Both the position numbers and the translations under genes were made by a program. Below, piece after piece: positions 37,658-46,838 of a stretch of DNA of 64,000 bases. Positions within the stretch are counted from its first letter, which is position 1, and each line of letters begins with the position of its first letter. A model generated the notes under the pieces. The model had not been told where the DNA came from. It ran no database searches and saw nothing but the letters and a program-made list of their open reading frames with translations. The DNA comes from Gammaproteobacteria bacterium (GTDB lineage Bacteria; Pseudomonadota; Gammaproteobacteria; Enterobacterales; Psychrobiaceae): contig JABSRT010000010.1 of the NCBI GenBank assembly GCA_013214945.1, forward strand, positions 62,001 through 126,000, read 5' to 3'.

Positions 37658-38392
37658 GATATTATTGCGATGATGAATAAGCTCCAGTTCGAAATGGATT
37701 TTTTGTACCCAGCGCTTCAACCGATGTTTTTTTGCCTCTCTACGGTCGGACACTTGATTAATTTCACTGCCAAAATCTCCATTTAAGATAGGAGACGGCT
37801 GTGCCACAAAACATCTTAATTGTTTCTCGAACCAATACTGAATTTCAACATCGATTGGCCTAGCGATTGGAAATGCATGAGCCATTAACTTCTCAGCTCC
37901 AGATAGAGAAACAAATTGGCCAGTATTAGTAGAAGGTATTTTCTTGGCGGTACTCAATGACAAGTTGTCACCTATTGATACCGTATCAATTACTTTTTTT
38001 ACCTTACTACCATGAGACAATTTAATATAATCCCAATCATTAGATATCATCGGAATATTTTTAATATATCCGTTAATATGCTCAGTCAAAATAGCATCGT
38101 CTTCCAAAATTAATGCATAATCTAGCTGCTCAGCGATAATTTTCTCATAACAACGCACGTGGCTTAAGTAACATCCAATTTCACCATCATTTAATATCTT
38201 ATGGTACTTTTGTAGGTTAATGTCTAGATCGAATATTTCGCTCTTTTCTTGCTTGCTTAAATCACTTCCCCGCACAGCGGACACACGCTCAAATTCAAGG
38301 CCAAGTTTGTCGAATTGCTGAGCAATAGACACCAGTCGATCTTGACTTGAGTCTAGATTAATCACAAATATTTTAAATTTAACTATTGCCAT
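37631..38392 (-). CDS. Glycosyltransferase family 25 (LPS/LOS biosynthesis)
   Basis: A 253-residue GT25 protein. Members add galactose or similar sugars to lipooligosaccharide. It has FVINLDSSQDRLVSI at the N-terminus, FERVSAVRGSDL, GEIGCYLSHVRCYEKI and the acidic LILEDDAIL, followed by SGAEKLMAHAFPIARPIDV. The gene is AT-rich. It faces the GT2-like gene at its 3' end and is followed upstream by another transferase on the same strand, 52 bases away, so those two form an operon. Confidence 0.88.
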   Translation of the reverse strand: MAIVKFKIFVINLDSSQDRLVSIAQQFDKLGLEFERVSAVRGSDLSKQEKSEIFDLDINLQKYHKILNDGEIGCYLSHVRCYEKIIAEQLDYALILEDDAILTEHINGYIKNIPMISNDWDYIKLSHGSKVKKVIDTVSIGDNLSLSTAKKIPSTNTGQFVSLSGAEKLMAHAFPIARPIDVEIQYWFEKQLRCFVAQPSPILNGDFGSEINQVSDRREAKKHRLKRWVQKIHFELELIHHRNNIPSLPKIKR

Positions 38393-38444
38393 AATATAAT
38401 TTAACTCGTGTAAATTAGTAATAGATTAGAACTATAAAGCTCCA

Positions 38445-39224
38445 CTATTGTTCTCTCTTGTTAACCTTAACCGATTGATCCACTTGAAGCTCATACAATT
38501 TAGCTTCTTTCATAAATGCATAATAGGCCAGAATAATCGACAAAATAAAACCGCGCTTACCAGAAAATATTTTTCGCTGAAAAAGCAACTCTTTAATAAA
38601 AACTAATGGGAAAATAAATAACAACTTAATTATCGAAAAGTTTTTATTTTTATCAAATTTTTCCTGAGATTTTAGCGATGAGTATAAATTATTCTTATGG
38701 GTTAAAACTTCAATATTACCATAACCATAATGCGTCAACGTTTCACTGATAAAAAGCTCTTTCCCTTCTACCGTAGCGCTTTCATGTACCAGACGACTAC
38801 TATCGAAACATGCTAAAGATTTTTTATATAATCTATTGTTATTAGGTTTCTTTGACCAAGAAGATAGCGCTTCACCCATAAAAATATCATCACGTAAGCA
38901 ACGGATATTAACGTACTTATCCTGAGTAACAAGCTCTTTGAAGCGCTCTGCTAAAGCAGGAGTAACCTCTTCATCGGCATCAAGATTCAAGACCCAATCA
39001 TGACGGCATAACCCCATGGCAAACTGTTTTTGTTTTGCATAACCAGGCCAAGAGTTTACAACAACAGTTGCACCAAGCCCTTGTGCTATTGCTACTGTAC
39101 GATCACTACTACCAGAGTCCACAACAATAATCTCATCAGCAAAGTTCACGCTTTGAAGTGCTGTCGCGATATTTTTTTCTTCATTCAACGTAACAATAAA
39201 AACACTGATCGGTAGTTTTTTCAT
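38445..39224 (-). CDS. Glycosyltransferase family 2, WaaE/KdtX-like
   Basis: A 259-residue GT2 protein with PISVFIVTLNEEKNIATALQSV, DEIIVVDSGSSDRTVAIAQ and LNLDADEEVTPAL (DxD motif). RLVHESATVEG and a C-terminal hydrophobic segment (FSIIKLLFIFPLVFIKELLF) follow. This pattern matches WaaE/KdtX inner-core glucosyltransferases often linked to coaD and mutM. I start at MKKLPISVF; the longer frame adds 30 residues of no similarity. The gene is the first of a two-gene unit with the GT25 gene. Confidence 0.86.
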   Translation of the reverse strand: MKKLPISVFIVTLNEEKNIATALQSVNFADEIIVVDSGSSDRTVAIAQGLGATVVVNSWPGYAKQKQFAMGLCRHDWVLNLDADEEVTPALAERFKELVTQDKYVNIRCLRDDIFMGEALSSWSKKPNNNRLYKKSLACFDSSRLVHESATVEGKELFISETLTHYGYGNIEVLTHKNNLYSSLKSQEKFDKNKNFSIIKLLFIFPLVFIKELLFQRKIFSGKRGFILSIILAYYAFMKEAKLYELQVDQSVKVNKREQ

Positions 39225-39704
39225 ATAATCATCTCTTAAACTTGAACTAATATTTCGGTAATTAATATTTATATACACCAAAAATTGGCAGCCCTGCCCA
39301 TATATTAAACACAAAAAACGCTAAAATTTAAGATCTTAGCATCAAAAACTAATTATCTTTAATAAAAGATATACTTGCTTATCTGACCGGTCTGCAATTG
39401 AATTATTCCAAAATACATATTTTAAGTAGCGTAGCAGGCATGCTGACTTATGGAGTAACCACAACTTGTGACTTTTAAAACAACTATAAGCTCAGACTCC
39501 GCATTTAGTCTTATTTTCTGAGCCATTTTGGATGATAGTTTAGAGTGCGTCGCTTAGTATAACCGGAAGCCATAATAACAGTAAGATTTTAGCTACGAAT
39601 AACTACCCTTTCGGCATTACATCAGCAGTGCGCGAAGTTTATCCCTGTAATACGCCAATAAAAAACAATGTTTCAACACAAATTTTTATTTAAACAAGAA
39701 ACTT
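39225..39704. other. Intergenic region of about 480 bases, AT-rich
   Basis: It separates the glycosyltransferase pair from mutM, on the same strand. I see no protein frame with a convincing start. TATAAAT about 60 bases before the transferase start may be its -10 box. I found no strong terminator hairpin for mutM and no JUMPstart/ops element. The stretch looks like degraded sequence left by turnover of LPS genes. Confidence 0.4.
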
Positions 39705-40514
39705 TCATTTCTGGCAATGCTCACAAAACACGCTTGCCCGCTGACCAATTTTTAGCTCTTGCAATATTTGTCCACACTGAGTGCACGCTTGGCCACCACG
39801 CCCATAAACATGCAATGATTGGGCAAAGTAACCTGGCTTGCCATCGGTCTGGCTGAAATCTTTAAGCGTGGTACCGCCCTGCTTAATCGCAGCGACTAGC
39901 ACGTTTTTGATCACTTCAACCAGCTTAGACAATTGCTTTTCCGGTACCTGATTGGCTGGGGTCCGCGGATCAATTCCAGCTAAAAACAATGCCTCATTTG
40001 CGTAAATGTTCCCCACGCCAACCACCACAGGGTTATCCATAATAACCTGTTTTATCACAGCCTTACGCTTTTGACATAGCGCAATTAAATGGCTCGCATT
40101 AAAATCATCAGTCAGAGGTTCTGGGCCCAACTTACTAAATACCTGGTGTGTTTGTCCTGGCGCCGCGAACAACAAAGCCCCAAAACGACGCGGATCATTC
40201 AAGCGTAAAACCTTGTCGGCCACCACTAAATCGAAATGATCATGTTTTTTTAAGGCACTATCGCGCGCAATGACCCGCAAACTGCCCGACATGCCTAAAT
40301 GAATAATAATATCGCCAGCGGCCGTTTCAATAATCAGATATTTCGCGCGGCGCGAGACATTAATAATACGCTGGCCGATCAGTGTTTTTAGTTGCTCAGT
40401 TGGAATATCCCAGCGTAATTTTGGTGTTCGAACGATTATATCGCTAATCACTTGCTGATTAAGATGTTGGCTAACGCCTAATTTACTCACTTCAACTTCG
40501 GGTAATTCAGGCAT
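39705..40514 (-). CDS. mutM: Formamidopyrimidine-DNA glycosylase MutM
   Basis: MutM removes 8-oxoguanine and formamidopyrimidines from DNA and cuts the strand. The 269-residue protein starts with the catalytic PELPEVE, after removal of Met. It has the lysine and loop motifs HLGMSGSLRV, NDPRRFG and GVGNIYANEALFLAGIDP. It ends with a zinc finger of four cysteines (CTQCGQ and CEHCQK). Its start overlaps the stop of the upstream membrane-anchored gene by one base, so they are coupled. Confidence 0.97.
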   Translation of the reverse strand: MPELPEVEVSKLGVSQHLNQQVISDIIVRTPKLRWDIPTEQLKTLIGQRIINVSRRAKYLIIETAAGDIIIHLGMSGSLRVIARDSALKKHDHFDLVVADKVLRLNDPRRFGALLFAAPGQTHQVFSKLGPEPLTDDFNASHLIALCQKRKAVIKQVIMDNPVVVGVGNIYANEALFLAGIDPRTPANQVPEKQLSKLVEVIKNVLVAAIKQGGTTLKDFSQTDGKPGYFAQSLHVYGRGGQACTQCGQILQELKIGQRASVFCEHCQK

Positions 40515-40999
40515 TATGACTCTTTAACTAATTCAAGCGACTGCAACGTTAATTGCGCAATTTGTGTTGATGGAATTTTCCACGTGGTTTGGCTCAAGAT
40601 ATCGGTAACCAATCCCGCCGTTGGCTGAACCCACAAGCGGCGAGGCTCTTGCGCTGCAGCTAACCAAATCACGACGCGGTACCCCTGCTCATCGCTACTA
40701 ACAAGCATAATATCGCCAGTTAGCCCTAACCAACGATCAATCAATAGTTGCGTTGCCTGTTGGCCTTGCTCGCCACTAAGTGATGCCTGAGACGACGTAA
40801 CAAGCCAATTGCGCCCTAATCGTTCTATAGTGCCGCTAGGGTATTCCACCGTTAAAATCATGCTGCCAGCAGGTAATACAGGCGCAGATTCACCCTCAGC
40901 GTTATCGACTAACTTATTACTCATGGTATTAAAAATAAGAATCATCGCTATGCATGAAAAGATTAATACATTGTTCCAGGTGCGCTTGGTTAGTCTCAC
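40514..40999 (-). CDS. Membrane-anchored protein of unknown function upstream of mutM
   Basis: A 161-residue protein with one N-terminal membrane helix (NVLIFSCIAMILIFNTMS) and a probably periplasmic remainder rich in beta strands. The remainder includes MILTVEYPSGTIERLGRNWLVT and WLGLTGDIMLVSSDEQGYRVVIWLAAAQEPRRLWVQP. The start is GTG. Similar small membrane proteins are commonly found beside mutM in marine gammaproteobacteria, but I know of no function. Coupling to mutM by overlapping stop and start suggests only shared expression. Confidence 0.7.
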   Translation of the reverse strand: MRLTKRTWNNVLIFSCIAMILIFNTMSNKLVDNAEGESAPVLPAGSMILTVEYPSGTIERLGRNWLVTSSQASLSGEQGQQATQLLIDRWLGLTGDIMLVSSDEQGYRVVIWLAAAQEPRRLWVQPTAGLVTDILSQTTWKIPSTQIAQLTLQSLELVKES

Positions 41000-41046
41000 G
41001 AGATTACTCTCTGATTTAAAAGATCAGTTTACCGTATTTTGGTCAC

Positions 41047-41078
41047 AAAAAAAGCCCGGTATTAACCGGGCTTTTTTT
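41047..41078. terminator. Terminator after rpmB-rpmG
   Basis: AAAAAAAGCCCGGT and ACCGGGCTTTTTTT pair around ATTA. It ends the ribosomal protein operon on the minus strand and could stop any plus-strand reading as well. Confidence 0.9.
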
Positions 41079-41115
41079 TGAGGTTAGATAACCTCGTACT
41101 AAGATCAAATAGCAA

Positions 41116-41268
41116 TTACTTGATTTTAGCTTCTTTGTACATAACGTGCTTACGTACAATCGGGTCGAACTTTTTAAGTTCTAGTTTCTCTGGCATAGTG
41201 CGTTTGTTCTTATCAGTCGTGTAAAAATGACTGCTAGCACTTGAAACTAATTTAATTTTTTCGCGCAT
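41116..41268 (-). CDS. rpmG: 50S ribosomal protein L33
   Basis: A 50-residue protein: [20 protein letters not shown], then [20 protein letters not shown] and [10 protein letters not shown]. This is bacterial L33 of the zinc-free type, since no CxxC pairs are present. It lacks the extra MAKGI of the E. coli protein. AGGAATT stands upstream of the ATG. It follows rpmB by eleven bases in the conserved rpmB-rpmG order. Confidence 0.96.
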   Translation of the reverse strand: MREKIKLVSSASSHFYTTDKNKRTMPEKLELKKFDPIVRKHVMYKEAKIK

Positions 41269-41279
41269 TTTTTAATTCC

Positions 41280-41516
41280 TTAAACCTTTTCGCCACGGGT
41301 ACGCATTTCTGCTAATACCACATCAATACCTTTCTTATCGATAATACGCATACCTTTAGCAGTAAGACGTAATTTAACGAAACGATTTTCACTCTCAACC
41401 CAAAAACGGTGAGTGTGAAGATTTGGTAAAAAACGACGACGCGTGTGGTTTTTTGCGTGCGATACGTTGTTACCTGTAATTGGTCTTTTACCAGTTACTT
41501 GGCATACTTTAGACAT
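41280..41516 (-). CDS. rpmB: 50S ribosomal protein L28
   Basis: A 78-residue protein starting [20 protein letters not shown] and continuing with [40 protein letters not shown], the classic L28. A strong GGAGGACTGAC site fixes the start. The longer frame upstream is not translated. It is the first gene of the rpmB-rpmG operon. Confidence 0.97.
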   Translation of the reverse strand: MSKVCQVTGKRPITGNNVSHAKNHTRRRFLPNLHTHRFWVESENRFVKLRLTAKGMRIIDKKGIDVVLAEMRTRGEKV

Positions 41517-41728
41517 GTCAGTCCTCCAAAAATAAACTTCTAAGCTCGAGCTTTTAATGTGCCCCGTTTGGCCGTCGCCCGAGGCACAAATGAGGGCGCG
41601 TATCCTACAGCACATTAAAATTCAAAGCAAGCAATGTTCAATAATGAGACGATATAAGTTGCTTTTTCGCCTCAAAACAAGAATTAGTTCACAAAAAACG
41701 CTCCAAAAGTCCAAAAGAACCTTGGTCG

Positions 41729-42403
41729 CTATATTAGCCCGTTATCTGCAAAAGAATACGGATTTCCAAAGCCGATAATGACATGATCTAGGATCGATAC
41801 ATCAATCAATATTAGTGCCGCTTTTATTCGATTAGTGATGCGAATATCAGACTGACTCGGCTCGGAAATTCCCGACGGGTGATTATGACTTAAAATAACC
41901 GCCGCAGCATTATATTTTATCACTTGGCGAACAATTTCTCGCGGATAAACATTTGCCGCATTAATTGTACCGCGAAATAGTTCCTCGCATTGCAGCACTT
42001 GGTGCTGATTATCAAGGTAGATCACAACAAAGCTTTCATAAGGTAAATTGACCAATTTCGCCTGTAAATAATCCATCGTTTGCGCCGAACTGGTTAATGC
42101 CACAATTTGTTGTAGTTGTTGTTTAAGGCAGCGCTTAGTTAGCTCGGCACTCGCCTGTAGCTGCGCATATTTGGCCTCCCCGAGACCAACCTGTTGGCAA
42201 AATTCAGTTTTAGACGCCTGTAATAAGGCCGGTAAACTACCAAAGTTGACCAACAAATTATTGGCCAACGCCACGGCAGATAGGCCCCGCACACCTGTGC
42301 GTAAAAATATCGCCAACAATTCTGCATCGGATAAGGCGCTTGCGCCCTGTGCTAATAATTTTTCTCGCGGCCGCATTTGTTGTGGCCAATGTTTGATCGA
42401 CAT
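41729..42403 (-). CDS. radC: RadC-family JAB-domain protein
   Basis: A 224-residue protein with an N-terminal UPF0758 helix-hairpin-helix region (RPREKLLAQGASALSDAELLAIFLRTGVRGLSAVALA). The C-terminal metalloprotease-like JAB domain has the zinc motif ILSHNHPSGISEPSQSD. RadC was once linked to DNA repair but its role is unsettled. It is divergent from coaBC and near rpmB-rpmG, the conserved neighbourhood. Confidence 0.94.
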   Translation of the reverse strand: MSIKHWPQQMRPREKLLAQGASALSDAELLAIFLRTGVRGLSAVALANNLLVNFGSLPALLQASKTEFCQQVGLGEAKYAQLQASAELTKRCLKQQLQQIVALTSSAQTMDYLQAKLVNLPYESFVVIYLDNQHQVLQCEELFRGTINAANVYPREIVRQVIKYNAAAVILSHNHPSGISEPSQSDIRITNRIKAALILIDVSILDHVIIGFGNPYSFADNGLI

Positions 42404-42440
42404 ATACGATTCCCAACCAGTAAAGTTCCCTTTGCGGATC

Positions 42441-42479
42441 CCACCGATAAATCACAGTGAACCTTCGAGTTATTGGTGG
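42441..42479. repeat. Imperfect inverted repeat between radC and coaBC
   Basis: CCACCGATAA and TTATTGGTGG are ten-base arms with one mismatch and a 19-base centre. They lie between two divergent genes and have no T-run. An operator is possible. Confidence 0.35.
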
Positions 42480-42574
42480 TGAACGGTTATTAGTATGGAC
42501 AAAATTCATTAACTTGACTGAAGTGTGATATCTTATTGGCCATAAGTTAATGGTTATGCTGGTTAAATATACAC

Positions 42575-43765
42575 GTGAAAAATAAAAAGATCGTACTAGG
42601 CATCACAGGCGGTATCGCCGCCTATAAATGCGCAGAATTAGTTCGTCGCCTTAAAGAACGTGGCGCTGATGTTCGTGTGATCATGACTCATGGTGCAAAA
42701 GAATTTATCACCCCACTGACCTTGCAAGCCGTTAGCGGCCATCCGGTCAGCGATAGTTTGCTTGATCCTGCTGCAGAAGCCGCAATGGGACATATTGAGT
42801 TGGCAAAATGGGCCGATTTAGTACTCATTGCGCCAGCTACCGTTAACGTTATCGCCTCGATTAATGCCGGGTTAGCCGGTGATTTACTCACCACAGTATG
42901 CCTAGCGACGGCGGCACCCATTGCGATTGCGCCGGCGATGAATCAGCAAATGTACCGAGCAACTGCAACTCAGCACAACATTACCAATTTAAAAGCCCGC
43001 GGAATAAAAGTATGGGGCCCAGGTAGTGGTGAGCAAGCTTGTGGTGATGTTGGGCTAGGCAGAATGCTAGAACCGATGCAATTGGTTGAACTTGTTCAGC
43101 AGCATTTTCAACCTGCTCAGCCTAAGTTTAAAATATTAATCACCGCTGGCCCAACGAGAGAAGCGATTGATCCTGTTCGTTATATTAGCAACCACAGTTC
43201 AGGAAAAATGGGTTTTGCATTAGCTAAGGCTGCCGCTCAGCTCGGTGGCGAAGTCACTTTAATTAGCGGCCCTGTTTCATTAACAGCGCCAGAGAATGTC
43301 ACTCGCATTGATGTTGTCAGCGCCAAGCAGATGCACCAACAAGCGCTAGCGAAAGCCGGACAGGTGGATATTTTTGTTGGCTGTGCCGCCGTTGCTGATT
43401 ACCGCCCTGTTGCGATTGCGGATCAAAAAATCAAGAAAAATGATGACCAAATGACCATTACCATGGTTAAAAATCCTGACATTTTGCAAGATATATCATT
43501 AAGCAACAACCGCCCTTTTTGTGTTGGTTTTGCTGCTGAGACTCAAGATGTTGAAACCTATGCCCGGGGTAAGCTCCAGCGCAAAAAACTCGACTTGATT
43601 GCCGCCAATAATGTTGCAATCGCCGGCCAAGGCTTTAATGCCGATCAAAATGCCCTGACCCTATTCTGGAAAGATGGCCAACTTGATCTGCCTTTGGCCA
43701 ACAAAGAACAATTAGCTACTAAGTTAATGGTTGAAATTCTTAGCCATTTCCATAACAAATCATAA
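42575..43765 (+). CDS. coaBC: Bifunctional phosphopantothenoylcysteine decarboxylase/phosphopantothenate-cysteine ligase
   Basis: CoaBC makes 4'-phosphopantetheine in two steps on the way to CoA, and CoaD in this window performs the next step. The 396 residues contain the flavin-dependent CoaC domain ([41 protein letters not shown]). The CTP-dependent CoaB domain follows ([53 protein letters not shown]). The start is GTG with a weak ribosome binding site. slmA follows within 20 bases. Confidence 0.95.
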   Translation: MKNKKIVLGITGGIAAYKCAELVRRLKERGADVRVIMTHGAKEFITPLTLQAVSGHPVSDSLLDPAAEAAMGHIELAKWADLVLIAPATVNVIASINAGLAGDLLTTVCLATAAPIAIAPAMNQQMYRATATQHNITNLKARGIKVWGPGSGEQACGDVGLGRMLEPMQLVELVQQHFQPAQPKFKILITAGPTREAIDPVRYISNHSSGKMGFALAKAAAQLGGEVTLISGPVSLTAPENVTRIDVVSAKQMHQQALAKAGQVDIFVGCAAVADYRPVAIADQKIKKNDDQMTITMVKNPDILQDISLSNNRPFCVGFAAETQDVETYARGKLQRKKLDLIAANNVAIAGQGFNADQNALTLFWKDGQLDLPLANKEQLATKLMVEILSHFHNKS

Positions 43766-43781
43766 GCAGGACTTTCGCTAC

Positions 43782-44366
43782 ATGGCCGTCACAAAAAAAA
43801 TAAATCGTCGCGAGCAAATTTTACAAGCACTAGCCCACATGCTTGAAACGCCAGGACGGCGCATCACTACCGCTAGTTTAGCCAAGGAAGTCGGGGTTTC
43901 AGAAGCGGCGCTTTATCGCCACTTCCCTTCTAAAGCCCGGATGTTTGAAGGGCTAATTGAGTTTATTGAACAATCGATTTTATCGCGCGTTAATATTATT
44001 ACCAGTGATGAAAAAAACACCTTGTTACGTTGTTATCGCTTAATTCAGCTTATTTTACTGTTTGCTGAAAAAAATCCCGGCATTACCAGAATTATGACTG
44101 GCGACGCTTTATTAGGCGAACACGACAGGCTTAGAGAACGCATGTCGATGCTCTTTGATAAGCTAGAAACTCATCTTAAGCAAATATTGCGCGAACGTAA
44201 ATTACGTGAAGGAAAAAGCTTTGATATTGATGAAAGTCAGTTAGCCAACATGCTACTCGCTTATGCCGAAGGGCGGATTACTCAGTACGTACGCAGTGAG
44301 TTTAAGCTTAAACCGACCGACGGTTTTGAACAGCAATGGCAGCAGTTTGCTAAATTACTTGGCTAA
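43782..44366 (+). CDS. slmA: Nucleoid occlusion factor SlmA
   Basis: SlmA is a TetR-type DNA-binding protein that blocks FtsZ polymerisation over the nucleoid. The 194-residue protein begins [20 protein letters not shown]. It has the helix-turn-helix [37 protein letters not shown] and ends with [21 protein letters not shown] start at this ATG; the longer frame overlaps coaBC and adds unrelated residues. It follows coaBC, the conserved order in gammaproteobacteria. Confidence 0.95.
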   Translation: MAVTKKINRREQILQALAHMLETPGRRITTASLAKEVGVSEAALYRHFPSKARMFEGLIEFIEQSILSRVNIITSDEKNTLLRCYRLIQLILLFAEKNPGITRIMTGDALLGEHDRLRERMSMLFDKLETHLKQILRERKLREGKSFDIDESQLANMLLAYAEGRITQYVRSEFKLKPTDGFEQQWQQFAKLLG

Positions 44367-44450
44367 CGTGGCGCCACATCTAGCATTGTGCCTAGCGCAT
44401 CCATTTACAAAGCACAGCAGCCATCGAGCACCCAGCCTGCAGTGTTTTAC

Positions 44451-44485
44451 CCTTAACGATCTGAGGAGTAAGCAGATCGTTAAGG
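44451..44485 (+). promoter_or_regulatory. 13-base perfect hairpin before the nucleotidyltransferase-kinase gene
   Basis: CCTTAACGATCTG and CAGATCGTTAAGG pair perfectly. The nine-base loop (AGGAGTAAG) holds a ribosome-binding-site-like AGGAG. It ends 24 bases before the next ATG and has no T-run. It may be a leader structure, an operator or the end signal of coaBC-slmA. Confidence 0.6.
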
Positions 44486-44509
44486 CCAGCGGCATCTAAG
44501 TGACTAATC

Positions 44510-46084
44510 ATGTATTTAATAACTTCGGCTAACTATATCGATTCGGAACTGCAGTCAGAATTTGGCGCAATACCACCCTGCTTTTTACCGGTTGGCAATA
44601 AGCGGCTATTTTATCATCAACTTAAAACAATACCATCGGATCAAACCGTGGTAATGATGCTGCCACAAGGCTTCACGCCTGAATGCTATGATTTACAATT
44701 TTTGCAAAAAAATCAGATTATATTATTGTATTTACCGACCCACCTTAACCTCGGTGAATCAATTGCCTATACGTTAAACTCATTAAAATTAGATCACGAT
44801 GAGCCACTGTATATTTTACACGGTGACACTTTAATTGACGACATGGCGAGTACACCTAATACCCTTGGTGTTAGTAAAGTAGCGGAAAATTACAACTGGT
44901 CAGAATATCAAATAGAGACAGGCTTACTGCTGCGTTGCGATCCCAACGATCATAATCGCAGCGACTTAATTGCCAATGGTTTTTTTAGCTTTGCCGCCCC
45001 TAACATACTGATTAAACATATATCGCTGGCCAAGTGGGACTTCATTGAAGGCGTTAATGGCTATCAGCAAGAAGTAGGTATGCAGGCGGTACTTAGCCAA
45101 CGCTGGCTTGATTTTGGTCATATCCAAACCTATTATGCATCCAAATCAGCCATCACCACACAACGCGCGTTTAATGAAATGAAAATTAACCAGCGAGTGG
45201 TCTGTAAAACCAGCAGCAAAGCCAATAAATTAGCAGCAGAAGCAAACTGGTACCGCAATATTCCAGGGCCACTAAAAATATATACTCCACAATTACTTGG
45301 CTGGCAGCACCATGCGAACAGCTTTGAATACAGTATTGAGTACCTGCATTTAACCGCGCTCAACGAACTTTACGTGTTCAGTAAATTGCCAGCTTTTGCG
45401 TGGCGAAAAATTATTAATGCCTGCTGCCAATTTATCACCGACGCCCAGCAGTTTGCTGCGCCAGCGAACGCGATTCAAGCCAACATCGAGCGATTATTTA
45501 CCTATAAAACACAGCAGCGGCTGGCAGATTACGCCCTGACTAATCGAGTTGATTTAGACCAGTCCTTAACTATTAATGGGCGGCAGCACCTAAGCCTAAC
45601 GCAATTATCAGTTGCAAGCCAAAAACTATTACCTACTGATAATAAACTCAATAACGTCATTCATGGGGATTTGTGTTTTAGTAATATTCTTTATGATTCT
45701 AGAACCGCTTCAATTAAAGTGATTGATCCCCGCGGCATCGATGAGCACGATAAACCAACCATTTATGGCAACAGTTGGTATGACATCGCCAAACTAGCTC
45801 ACTCAATTATTGGCCTTTACGACTTAATTATTGCGGGTTACTTTACCGCTAATCGCGCTGGCAATAAGCTAAGTTTTGATCTTGCCATTACCGAGCGGCA
45901 CGAGCAGATATCGGCTATTTTTATTGAACTGATTGCTAAAGAGTTTGAGCTGTCGGCCAACCAACTTTATGCGATGCAAATTCAATTATTTTTATCAATG
46001 TTACCGCTGCATGACGACAGACCCGATCGCCAGCTGGGTTTTATCTGTAATGCTTATCGGCTGTACGACAAAATAACAAACTGA
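44510..46084 (+). CDS. Nucleotidyltransferase-like and APH/choline-kinase-like fusion protein
   Basis: A 524-residue two-domain protein. The first ~230 residues resemble a sugar-phosphate or phosphocholine nucleotidyltransferase: FGAIPPCFLPVGNKRLFYHQL corresponds to the usual P-K-L-PV-KP-L stretch, LNLGESIAYTL and LYILHGDTLIDD to the central strand and metal-binding Asp. The opening glycine-rich GxGxR motif is missing. The last ~280 residues are a phosphotransferase with the catalytic NVIHGDLCFSNILYD and metal-binding KVIDPRG, like choline or aminoglycoside kinases. Such fusions (LicC-LicA type) activate and attach small groups to surface polysaccharides. It has no surface-sugar neighbours here. 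Function inferred only. Confidence 0.72.
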   Translation: MYLITSANYIDSELQSEFGAIPPCFLPVGNKRLFYHQLKTIPSDQTVVMMLPQGFTPECYDLQFLQKNQIILLYLPTHLNLGESIAYTLNSLKLDHDEPLYILHGDTLIDDMASTPNTLGVSKVAENYNWSEYQIETGLLLRCDPNDHNRSDLIANGFFSFAAPNILIKHISLAKWDFIEGVNGYQQEVGMQAVLSQRWLDFGHIQTYYASKSAITTQRAFNEMKINQRVVCKTSSKANKLAAEANWYRNIPGPLKIYTPQLLGWQHHANSFEYSIEYLHLTALNELYVFSKLPAFAWRKIINACCQFITDAQQFAAPANAIQANIERLFTYKTQQRLADYALTNRVDLDQSLTINGRQHLSLTQLSVASQKLLPTDNKLNNVIHGDLCFSNILYDSRTASIKVIDPRGIDEHDKPTIYGNSWYDIAKLAHSIIGLYDLIIAGYFTANRAGNKLSFDLAITERHEQISAIFIELIAKEFELSANQLYAMQIQLFLSMLPLHDDRPDRQLGFICNAYRLYDKITN

Positions 46085-46138
46085 TAGCTCGTTTTTTATT
46101 TTATTAGTCCAGTTAAAACAACCAACAAAAAGCGCAGC

Positions 46139-46175
46139 GCTAGCTTAAAACATCTTATCGATGCTCCAAGCTAGC
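46139..46175 (-). terminator. Hairpin after pyrE
   Basis: GCTAGCTT and AAGCTAGC pair around 21 bases. On the minus strand the stem is followed by GCTGCGCTTTTTG, so it could end the rph-pyrE transcript, perhaps together with the small GCGC stem in that tail. Confidence 0.5.
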
Positions 46176-46187
46176 AGGTAGATAGAA

Positions 46188-46829
46188 TTATACGCCGTAC
46201 TGATCGCGATAAGCAGTTACACTTGCTAGGGTGTCTGTGAGTTCACCCTTTTCGGTCAAATAGCCAATTAAATCGGTCAGAGTAACAATTGAAATTACGG
46301 TCGCACCGTAGTCACGCTCAATTTCCTGAATGGCAGACAACTCGCCTTTCCCTTTCTCTTGACGGTCAAGGGCAATTAAAACCCCTGCCAACGTTGCGCC
46401 ATTATCATTAATAATGTCCATTGACTCACGAATCGCCGTGCCTGCAGTGATCACATCATCCACTAACATCACTTTACCGGTTAACTCGCTACCGACTAAG
46501 CTACCGCCCTCACCGTGAGTTTTCTTTTCTTTACGATTAAAGCAATAAGGCATGTCGATGTCATGAACTTCGCACAACTGTAACGCCGTGGCACTAGCAA
46601 TCGGAATGCCTTTATATGCAGGGCCGAATAATAAATCATAATCAATGCCACTGTCTATTAATGCTGCAGCATAAAAACGCCCTAACCGTGCTAAATCACG
46701 ACCGGTATTAAACAAACCAGCATTAAAAAAGTAAGGACTGGTACGACCCGATTTTAAGGTGAATTCGCCAAATTTAAGCACGCTACGTTCTAGTGCAAAC
46801 TCAATAAAATCAATTTGATATTGTTTCAT
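46188..46829 (-). CDS. pyrE: Orotate phosphoribosyltransferase
   Basis: PyrE joins orotate to PRPP in UMP synthesis. The 213 residues show [28 protein letters not shown], the catalytic loop [17 protein letters not shown] and the PRPP-binding motif [17 protein letters not shown]. It follows rph by nine bases, the order known from E. coli. That gap is too short to hold the rph-pyrE attenuator seen in enterics. Confidence 0.97.
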   Translation of the reverse strand: MKQYQIDFIEFALERSVLKFGEFTLKSGRTSPYFFNAGLFNTGRDLARLGRFYAAALIDSGIDYDLLFGPAYKGIPIASATALQLCEVHDIDMPYCFNRKEKKTHGEGGSLVGSELTGKVMLVDDVITAGTAIRESMDIINDNGATLAGVLIALDRQEKGKGELSAIQEIERDYGATVISIVTLTDLIGYLTEKGELTDTLASVTAYRDQYGV

Positions 46830-46838
46830 GTTAGTTCC

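Noticed and set aside
44263-44499. A plus-strand 78-codon frame after slmA
   Set aside because: It overlaps slmA in another frame and runs through the 13-base hairpin; its peptide has no recognisable features.
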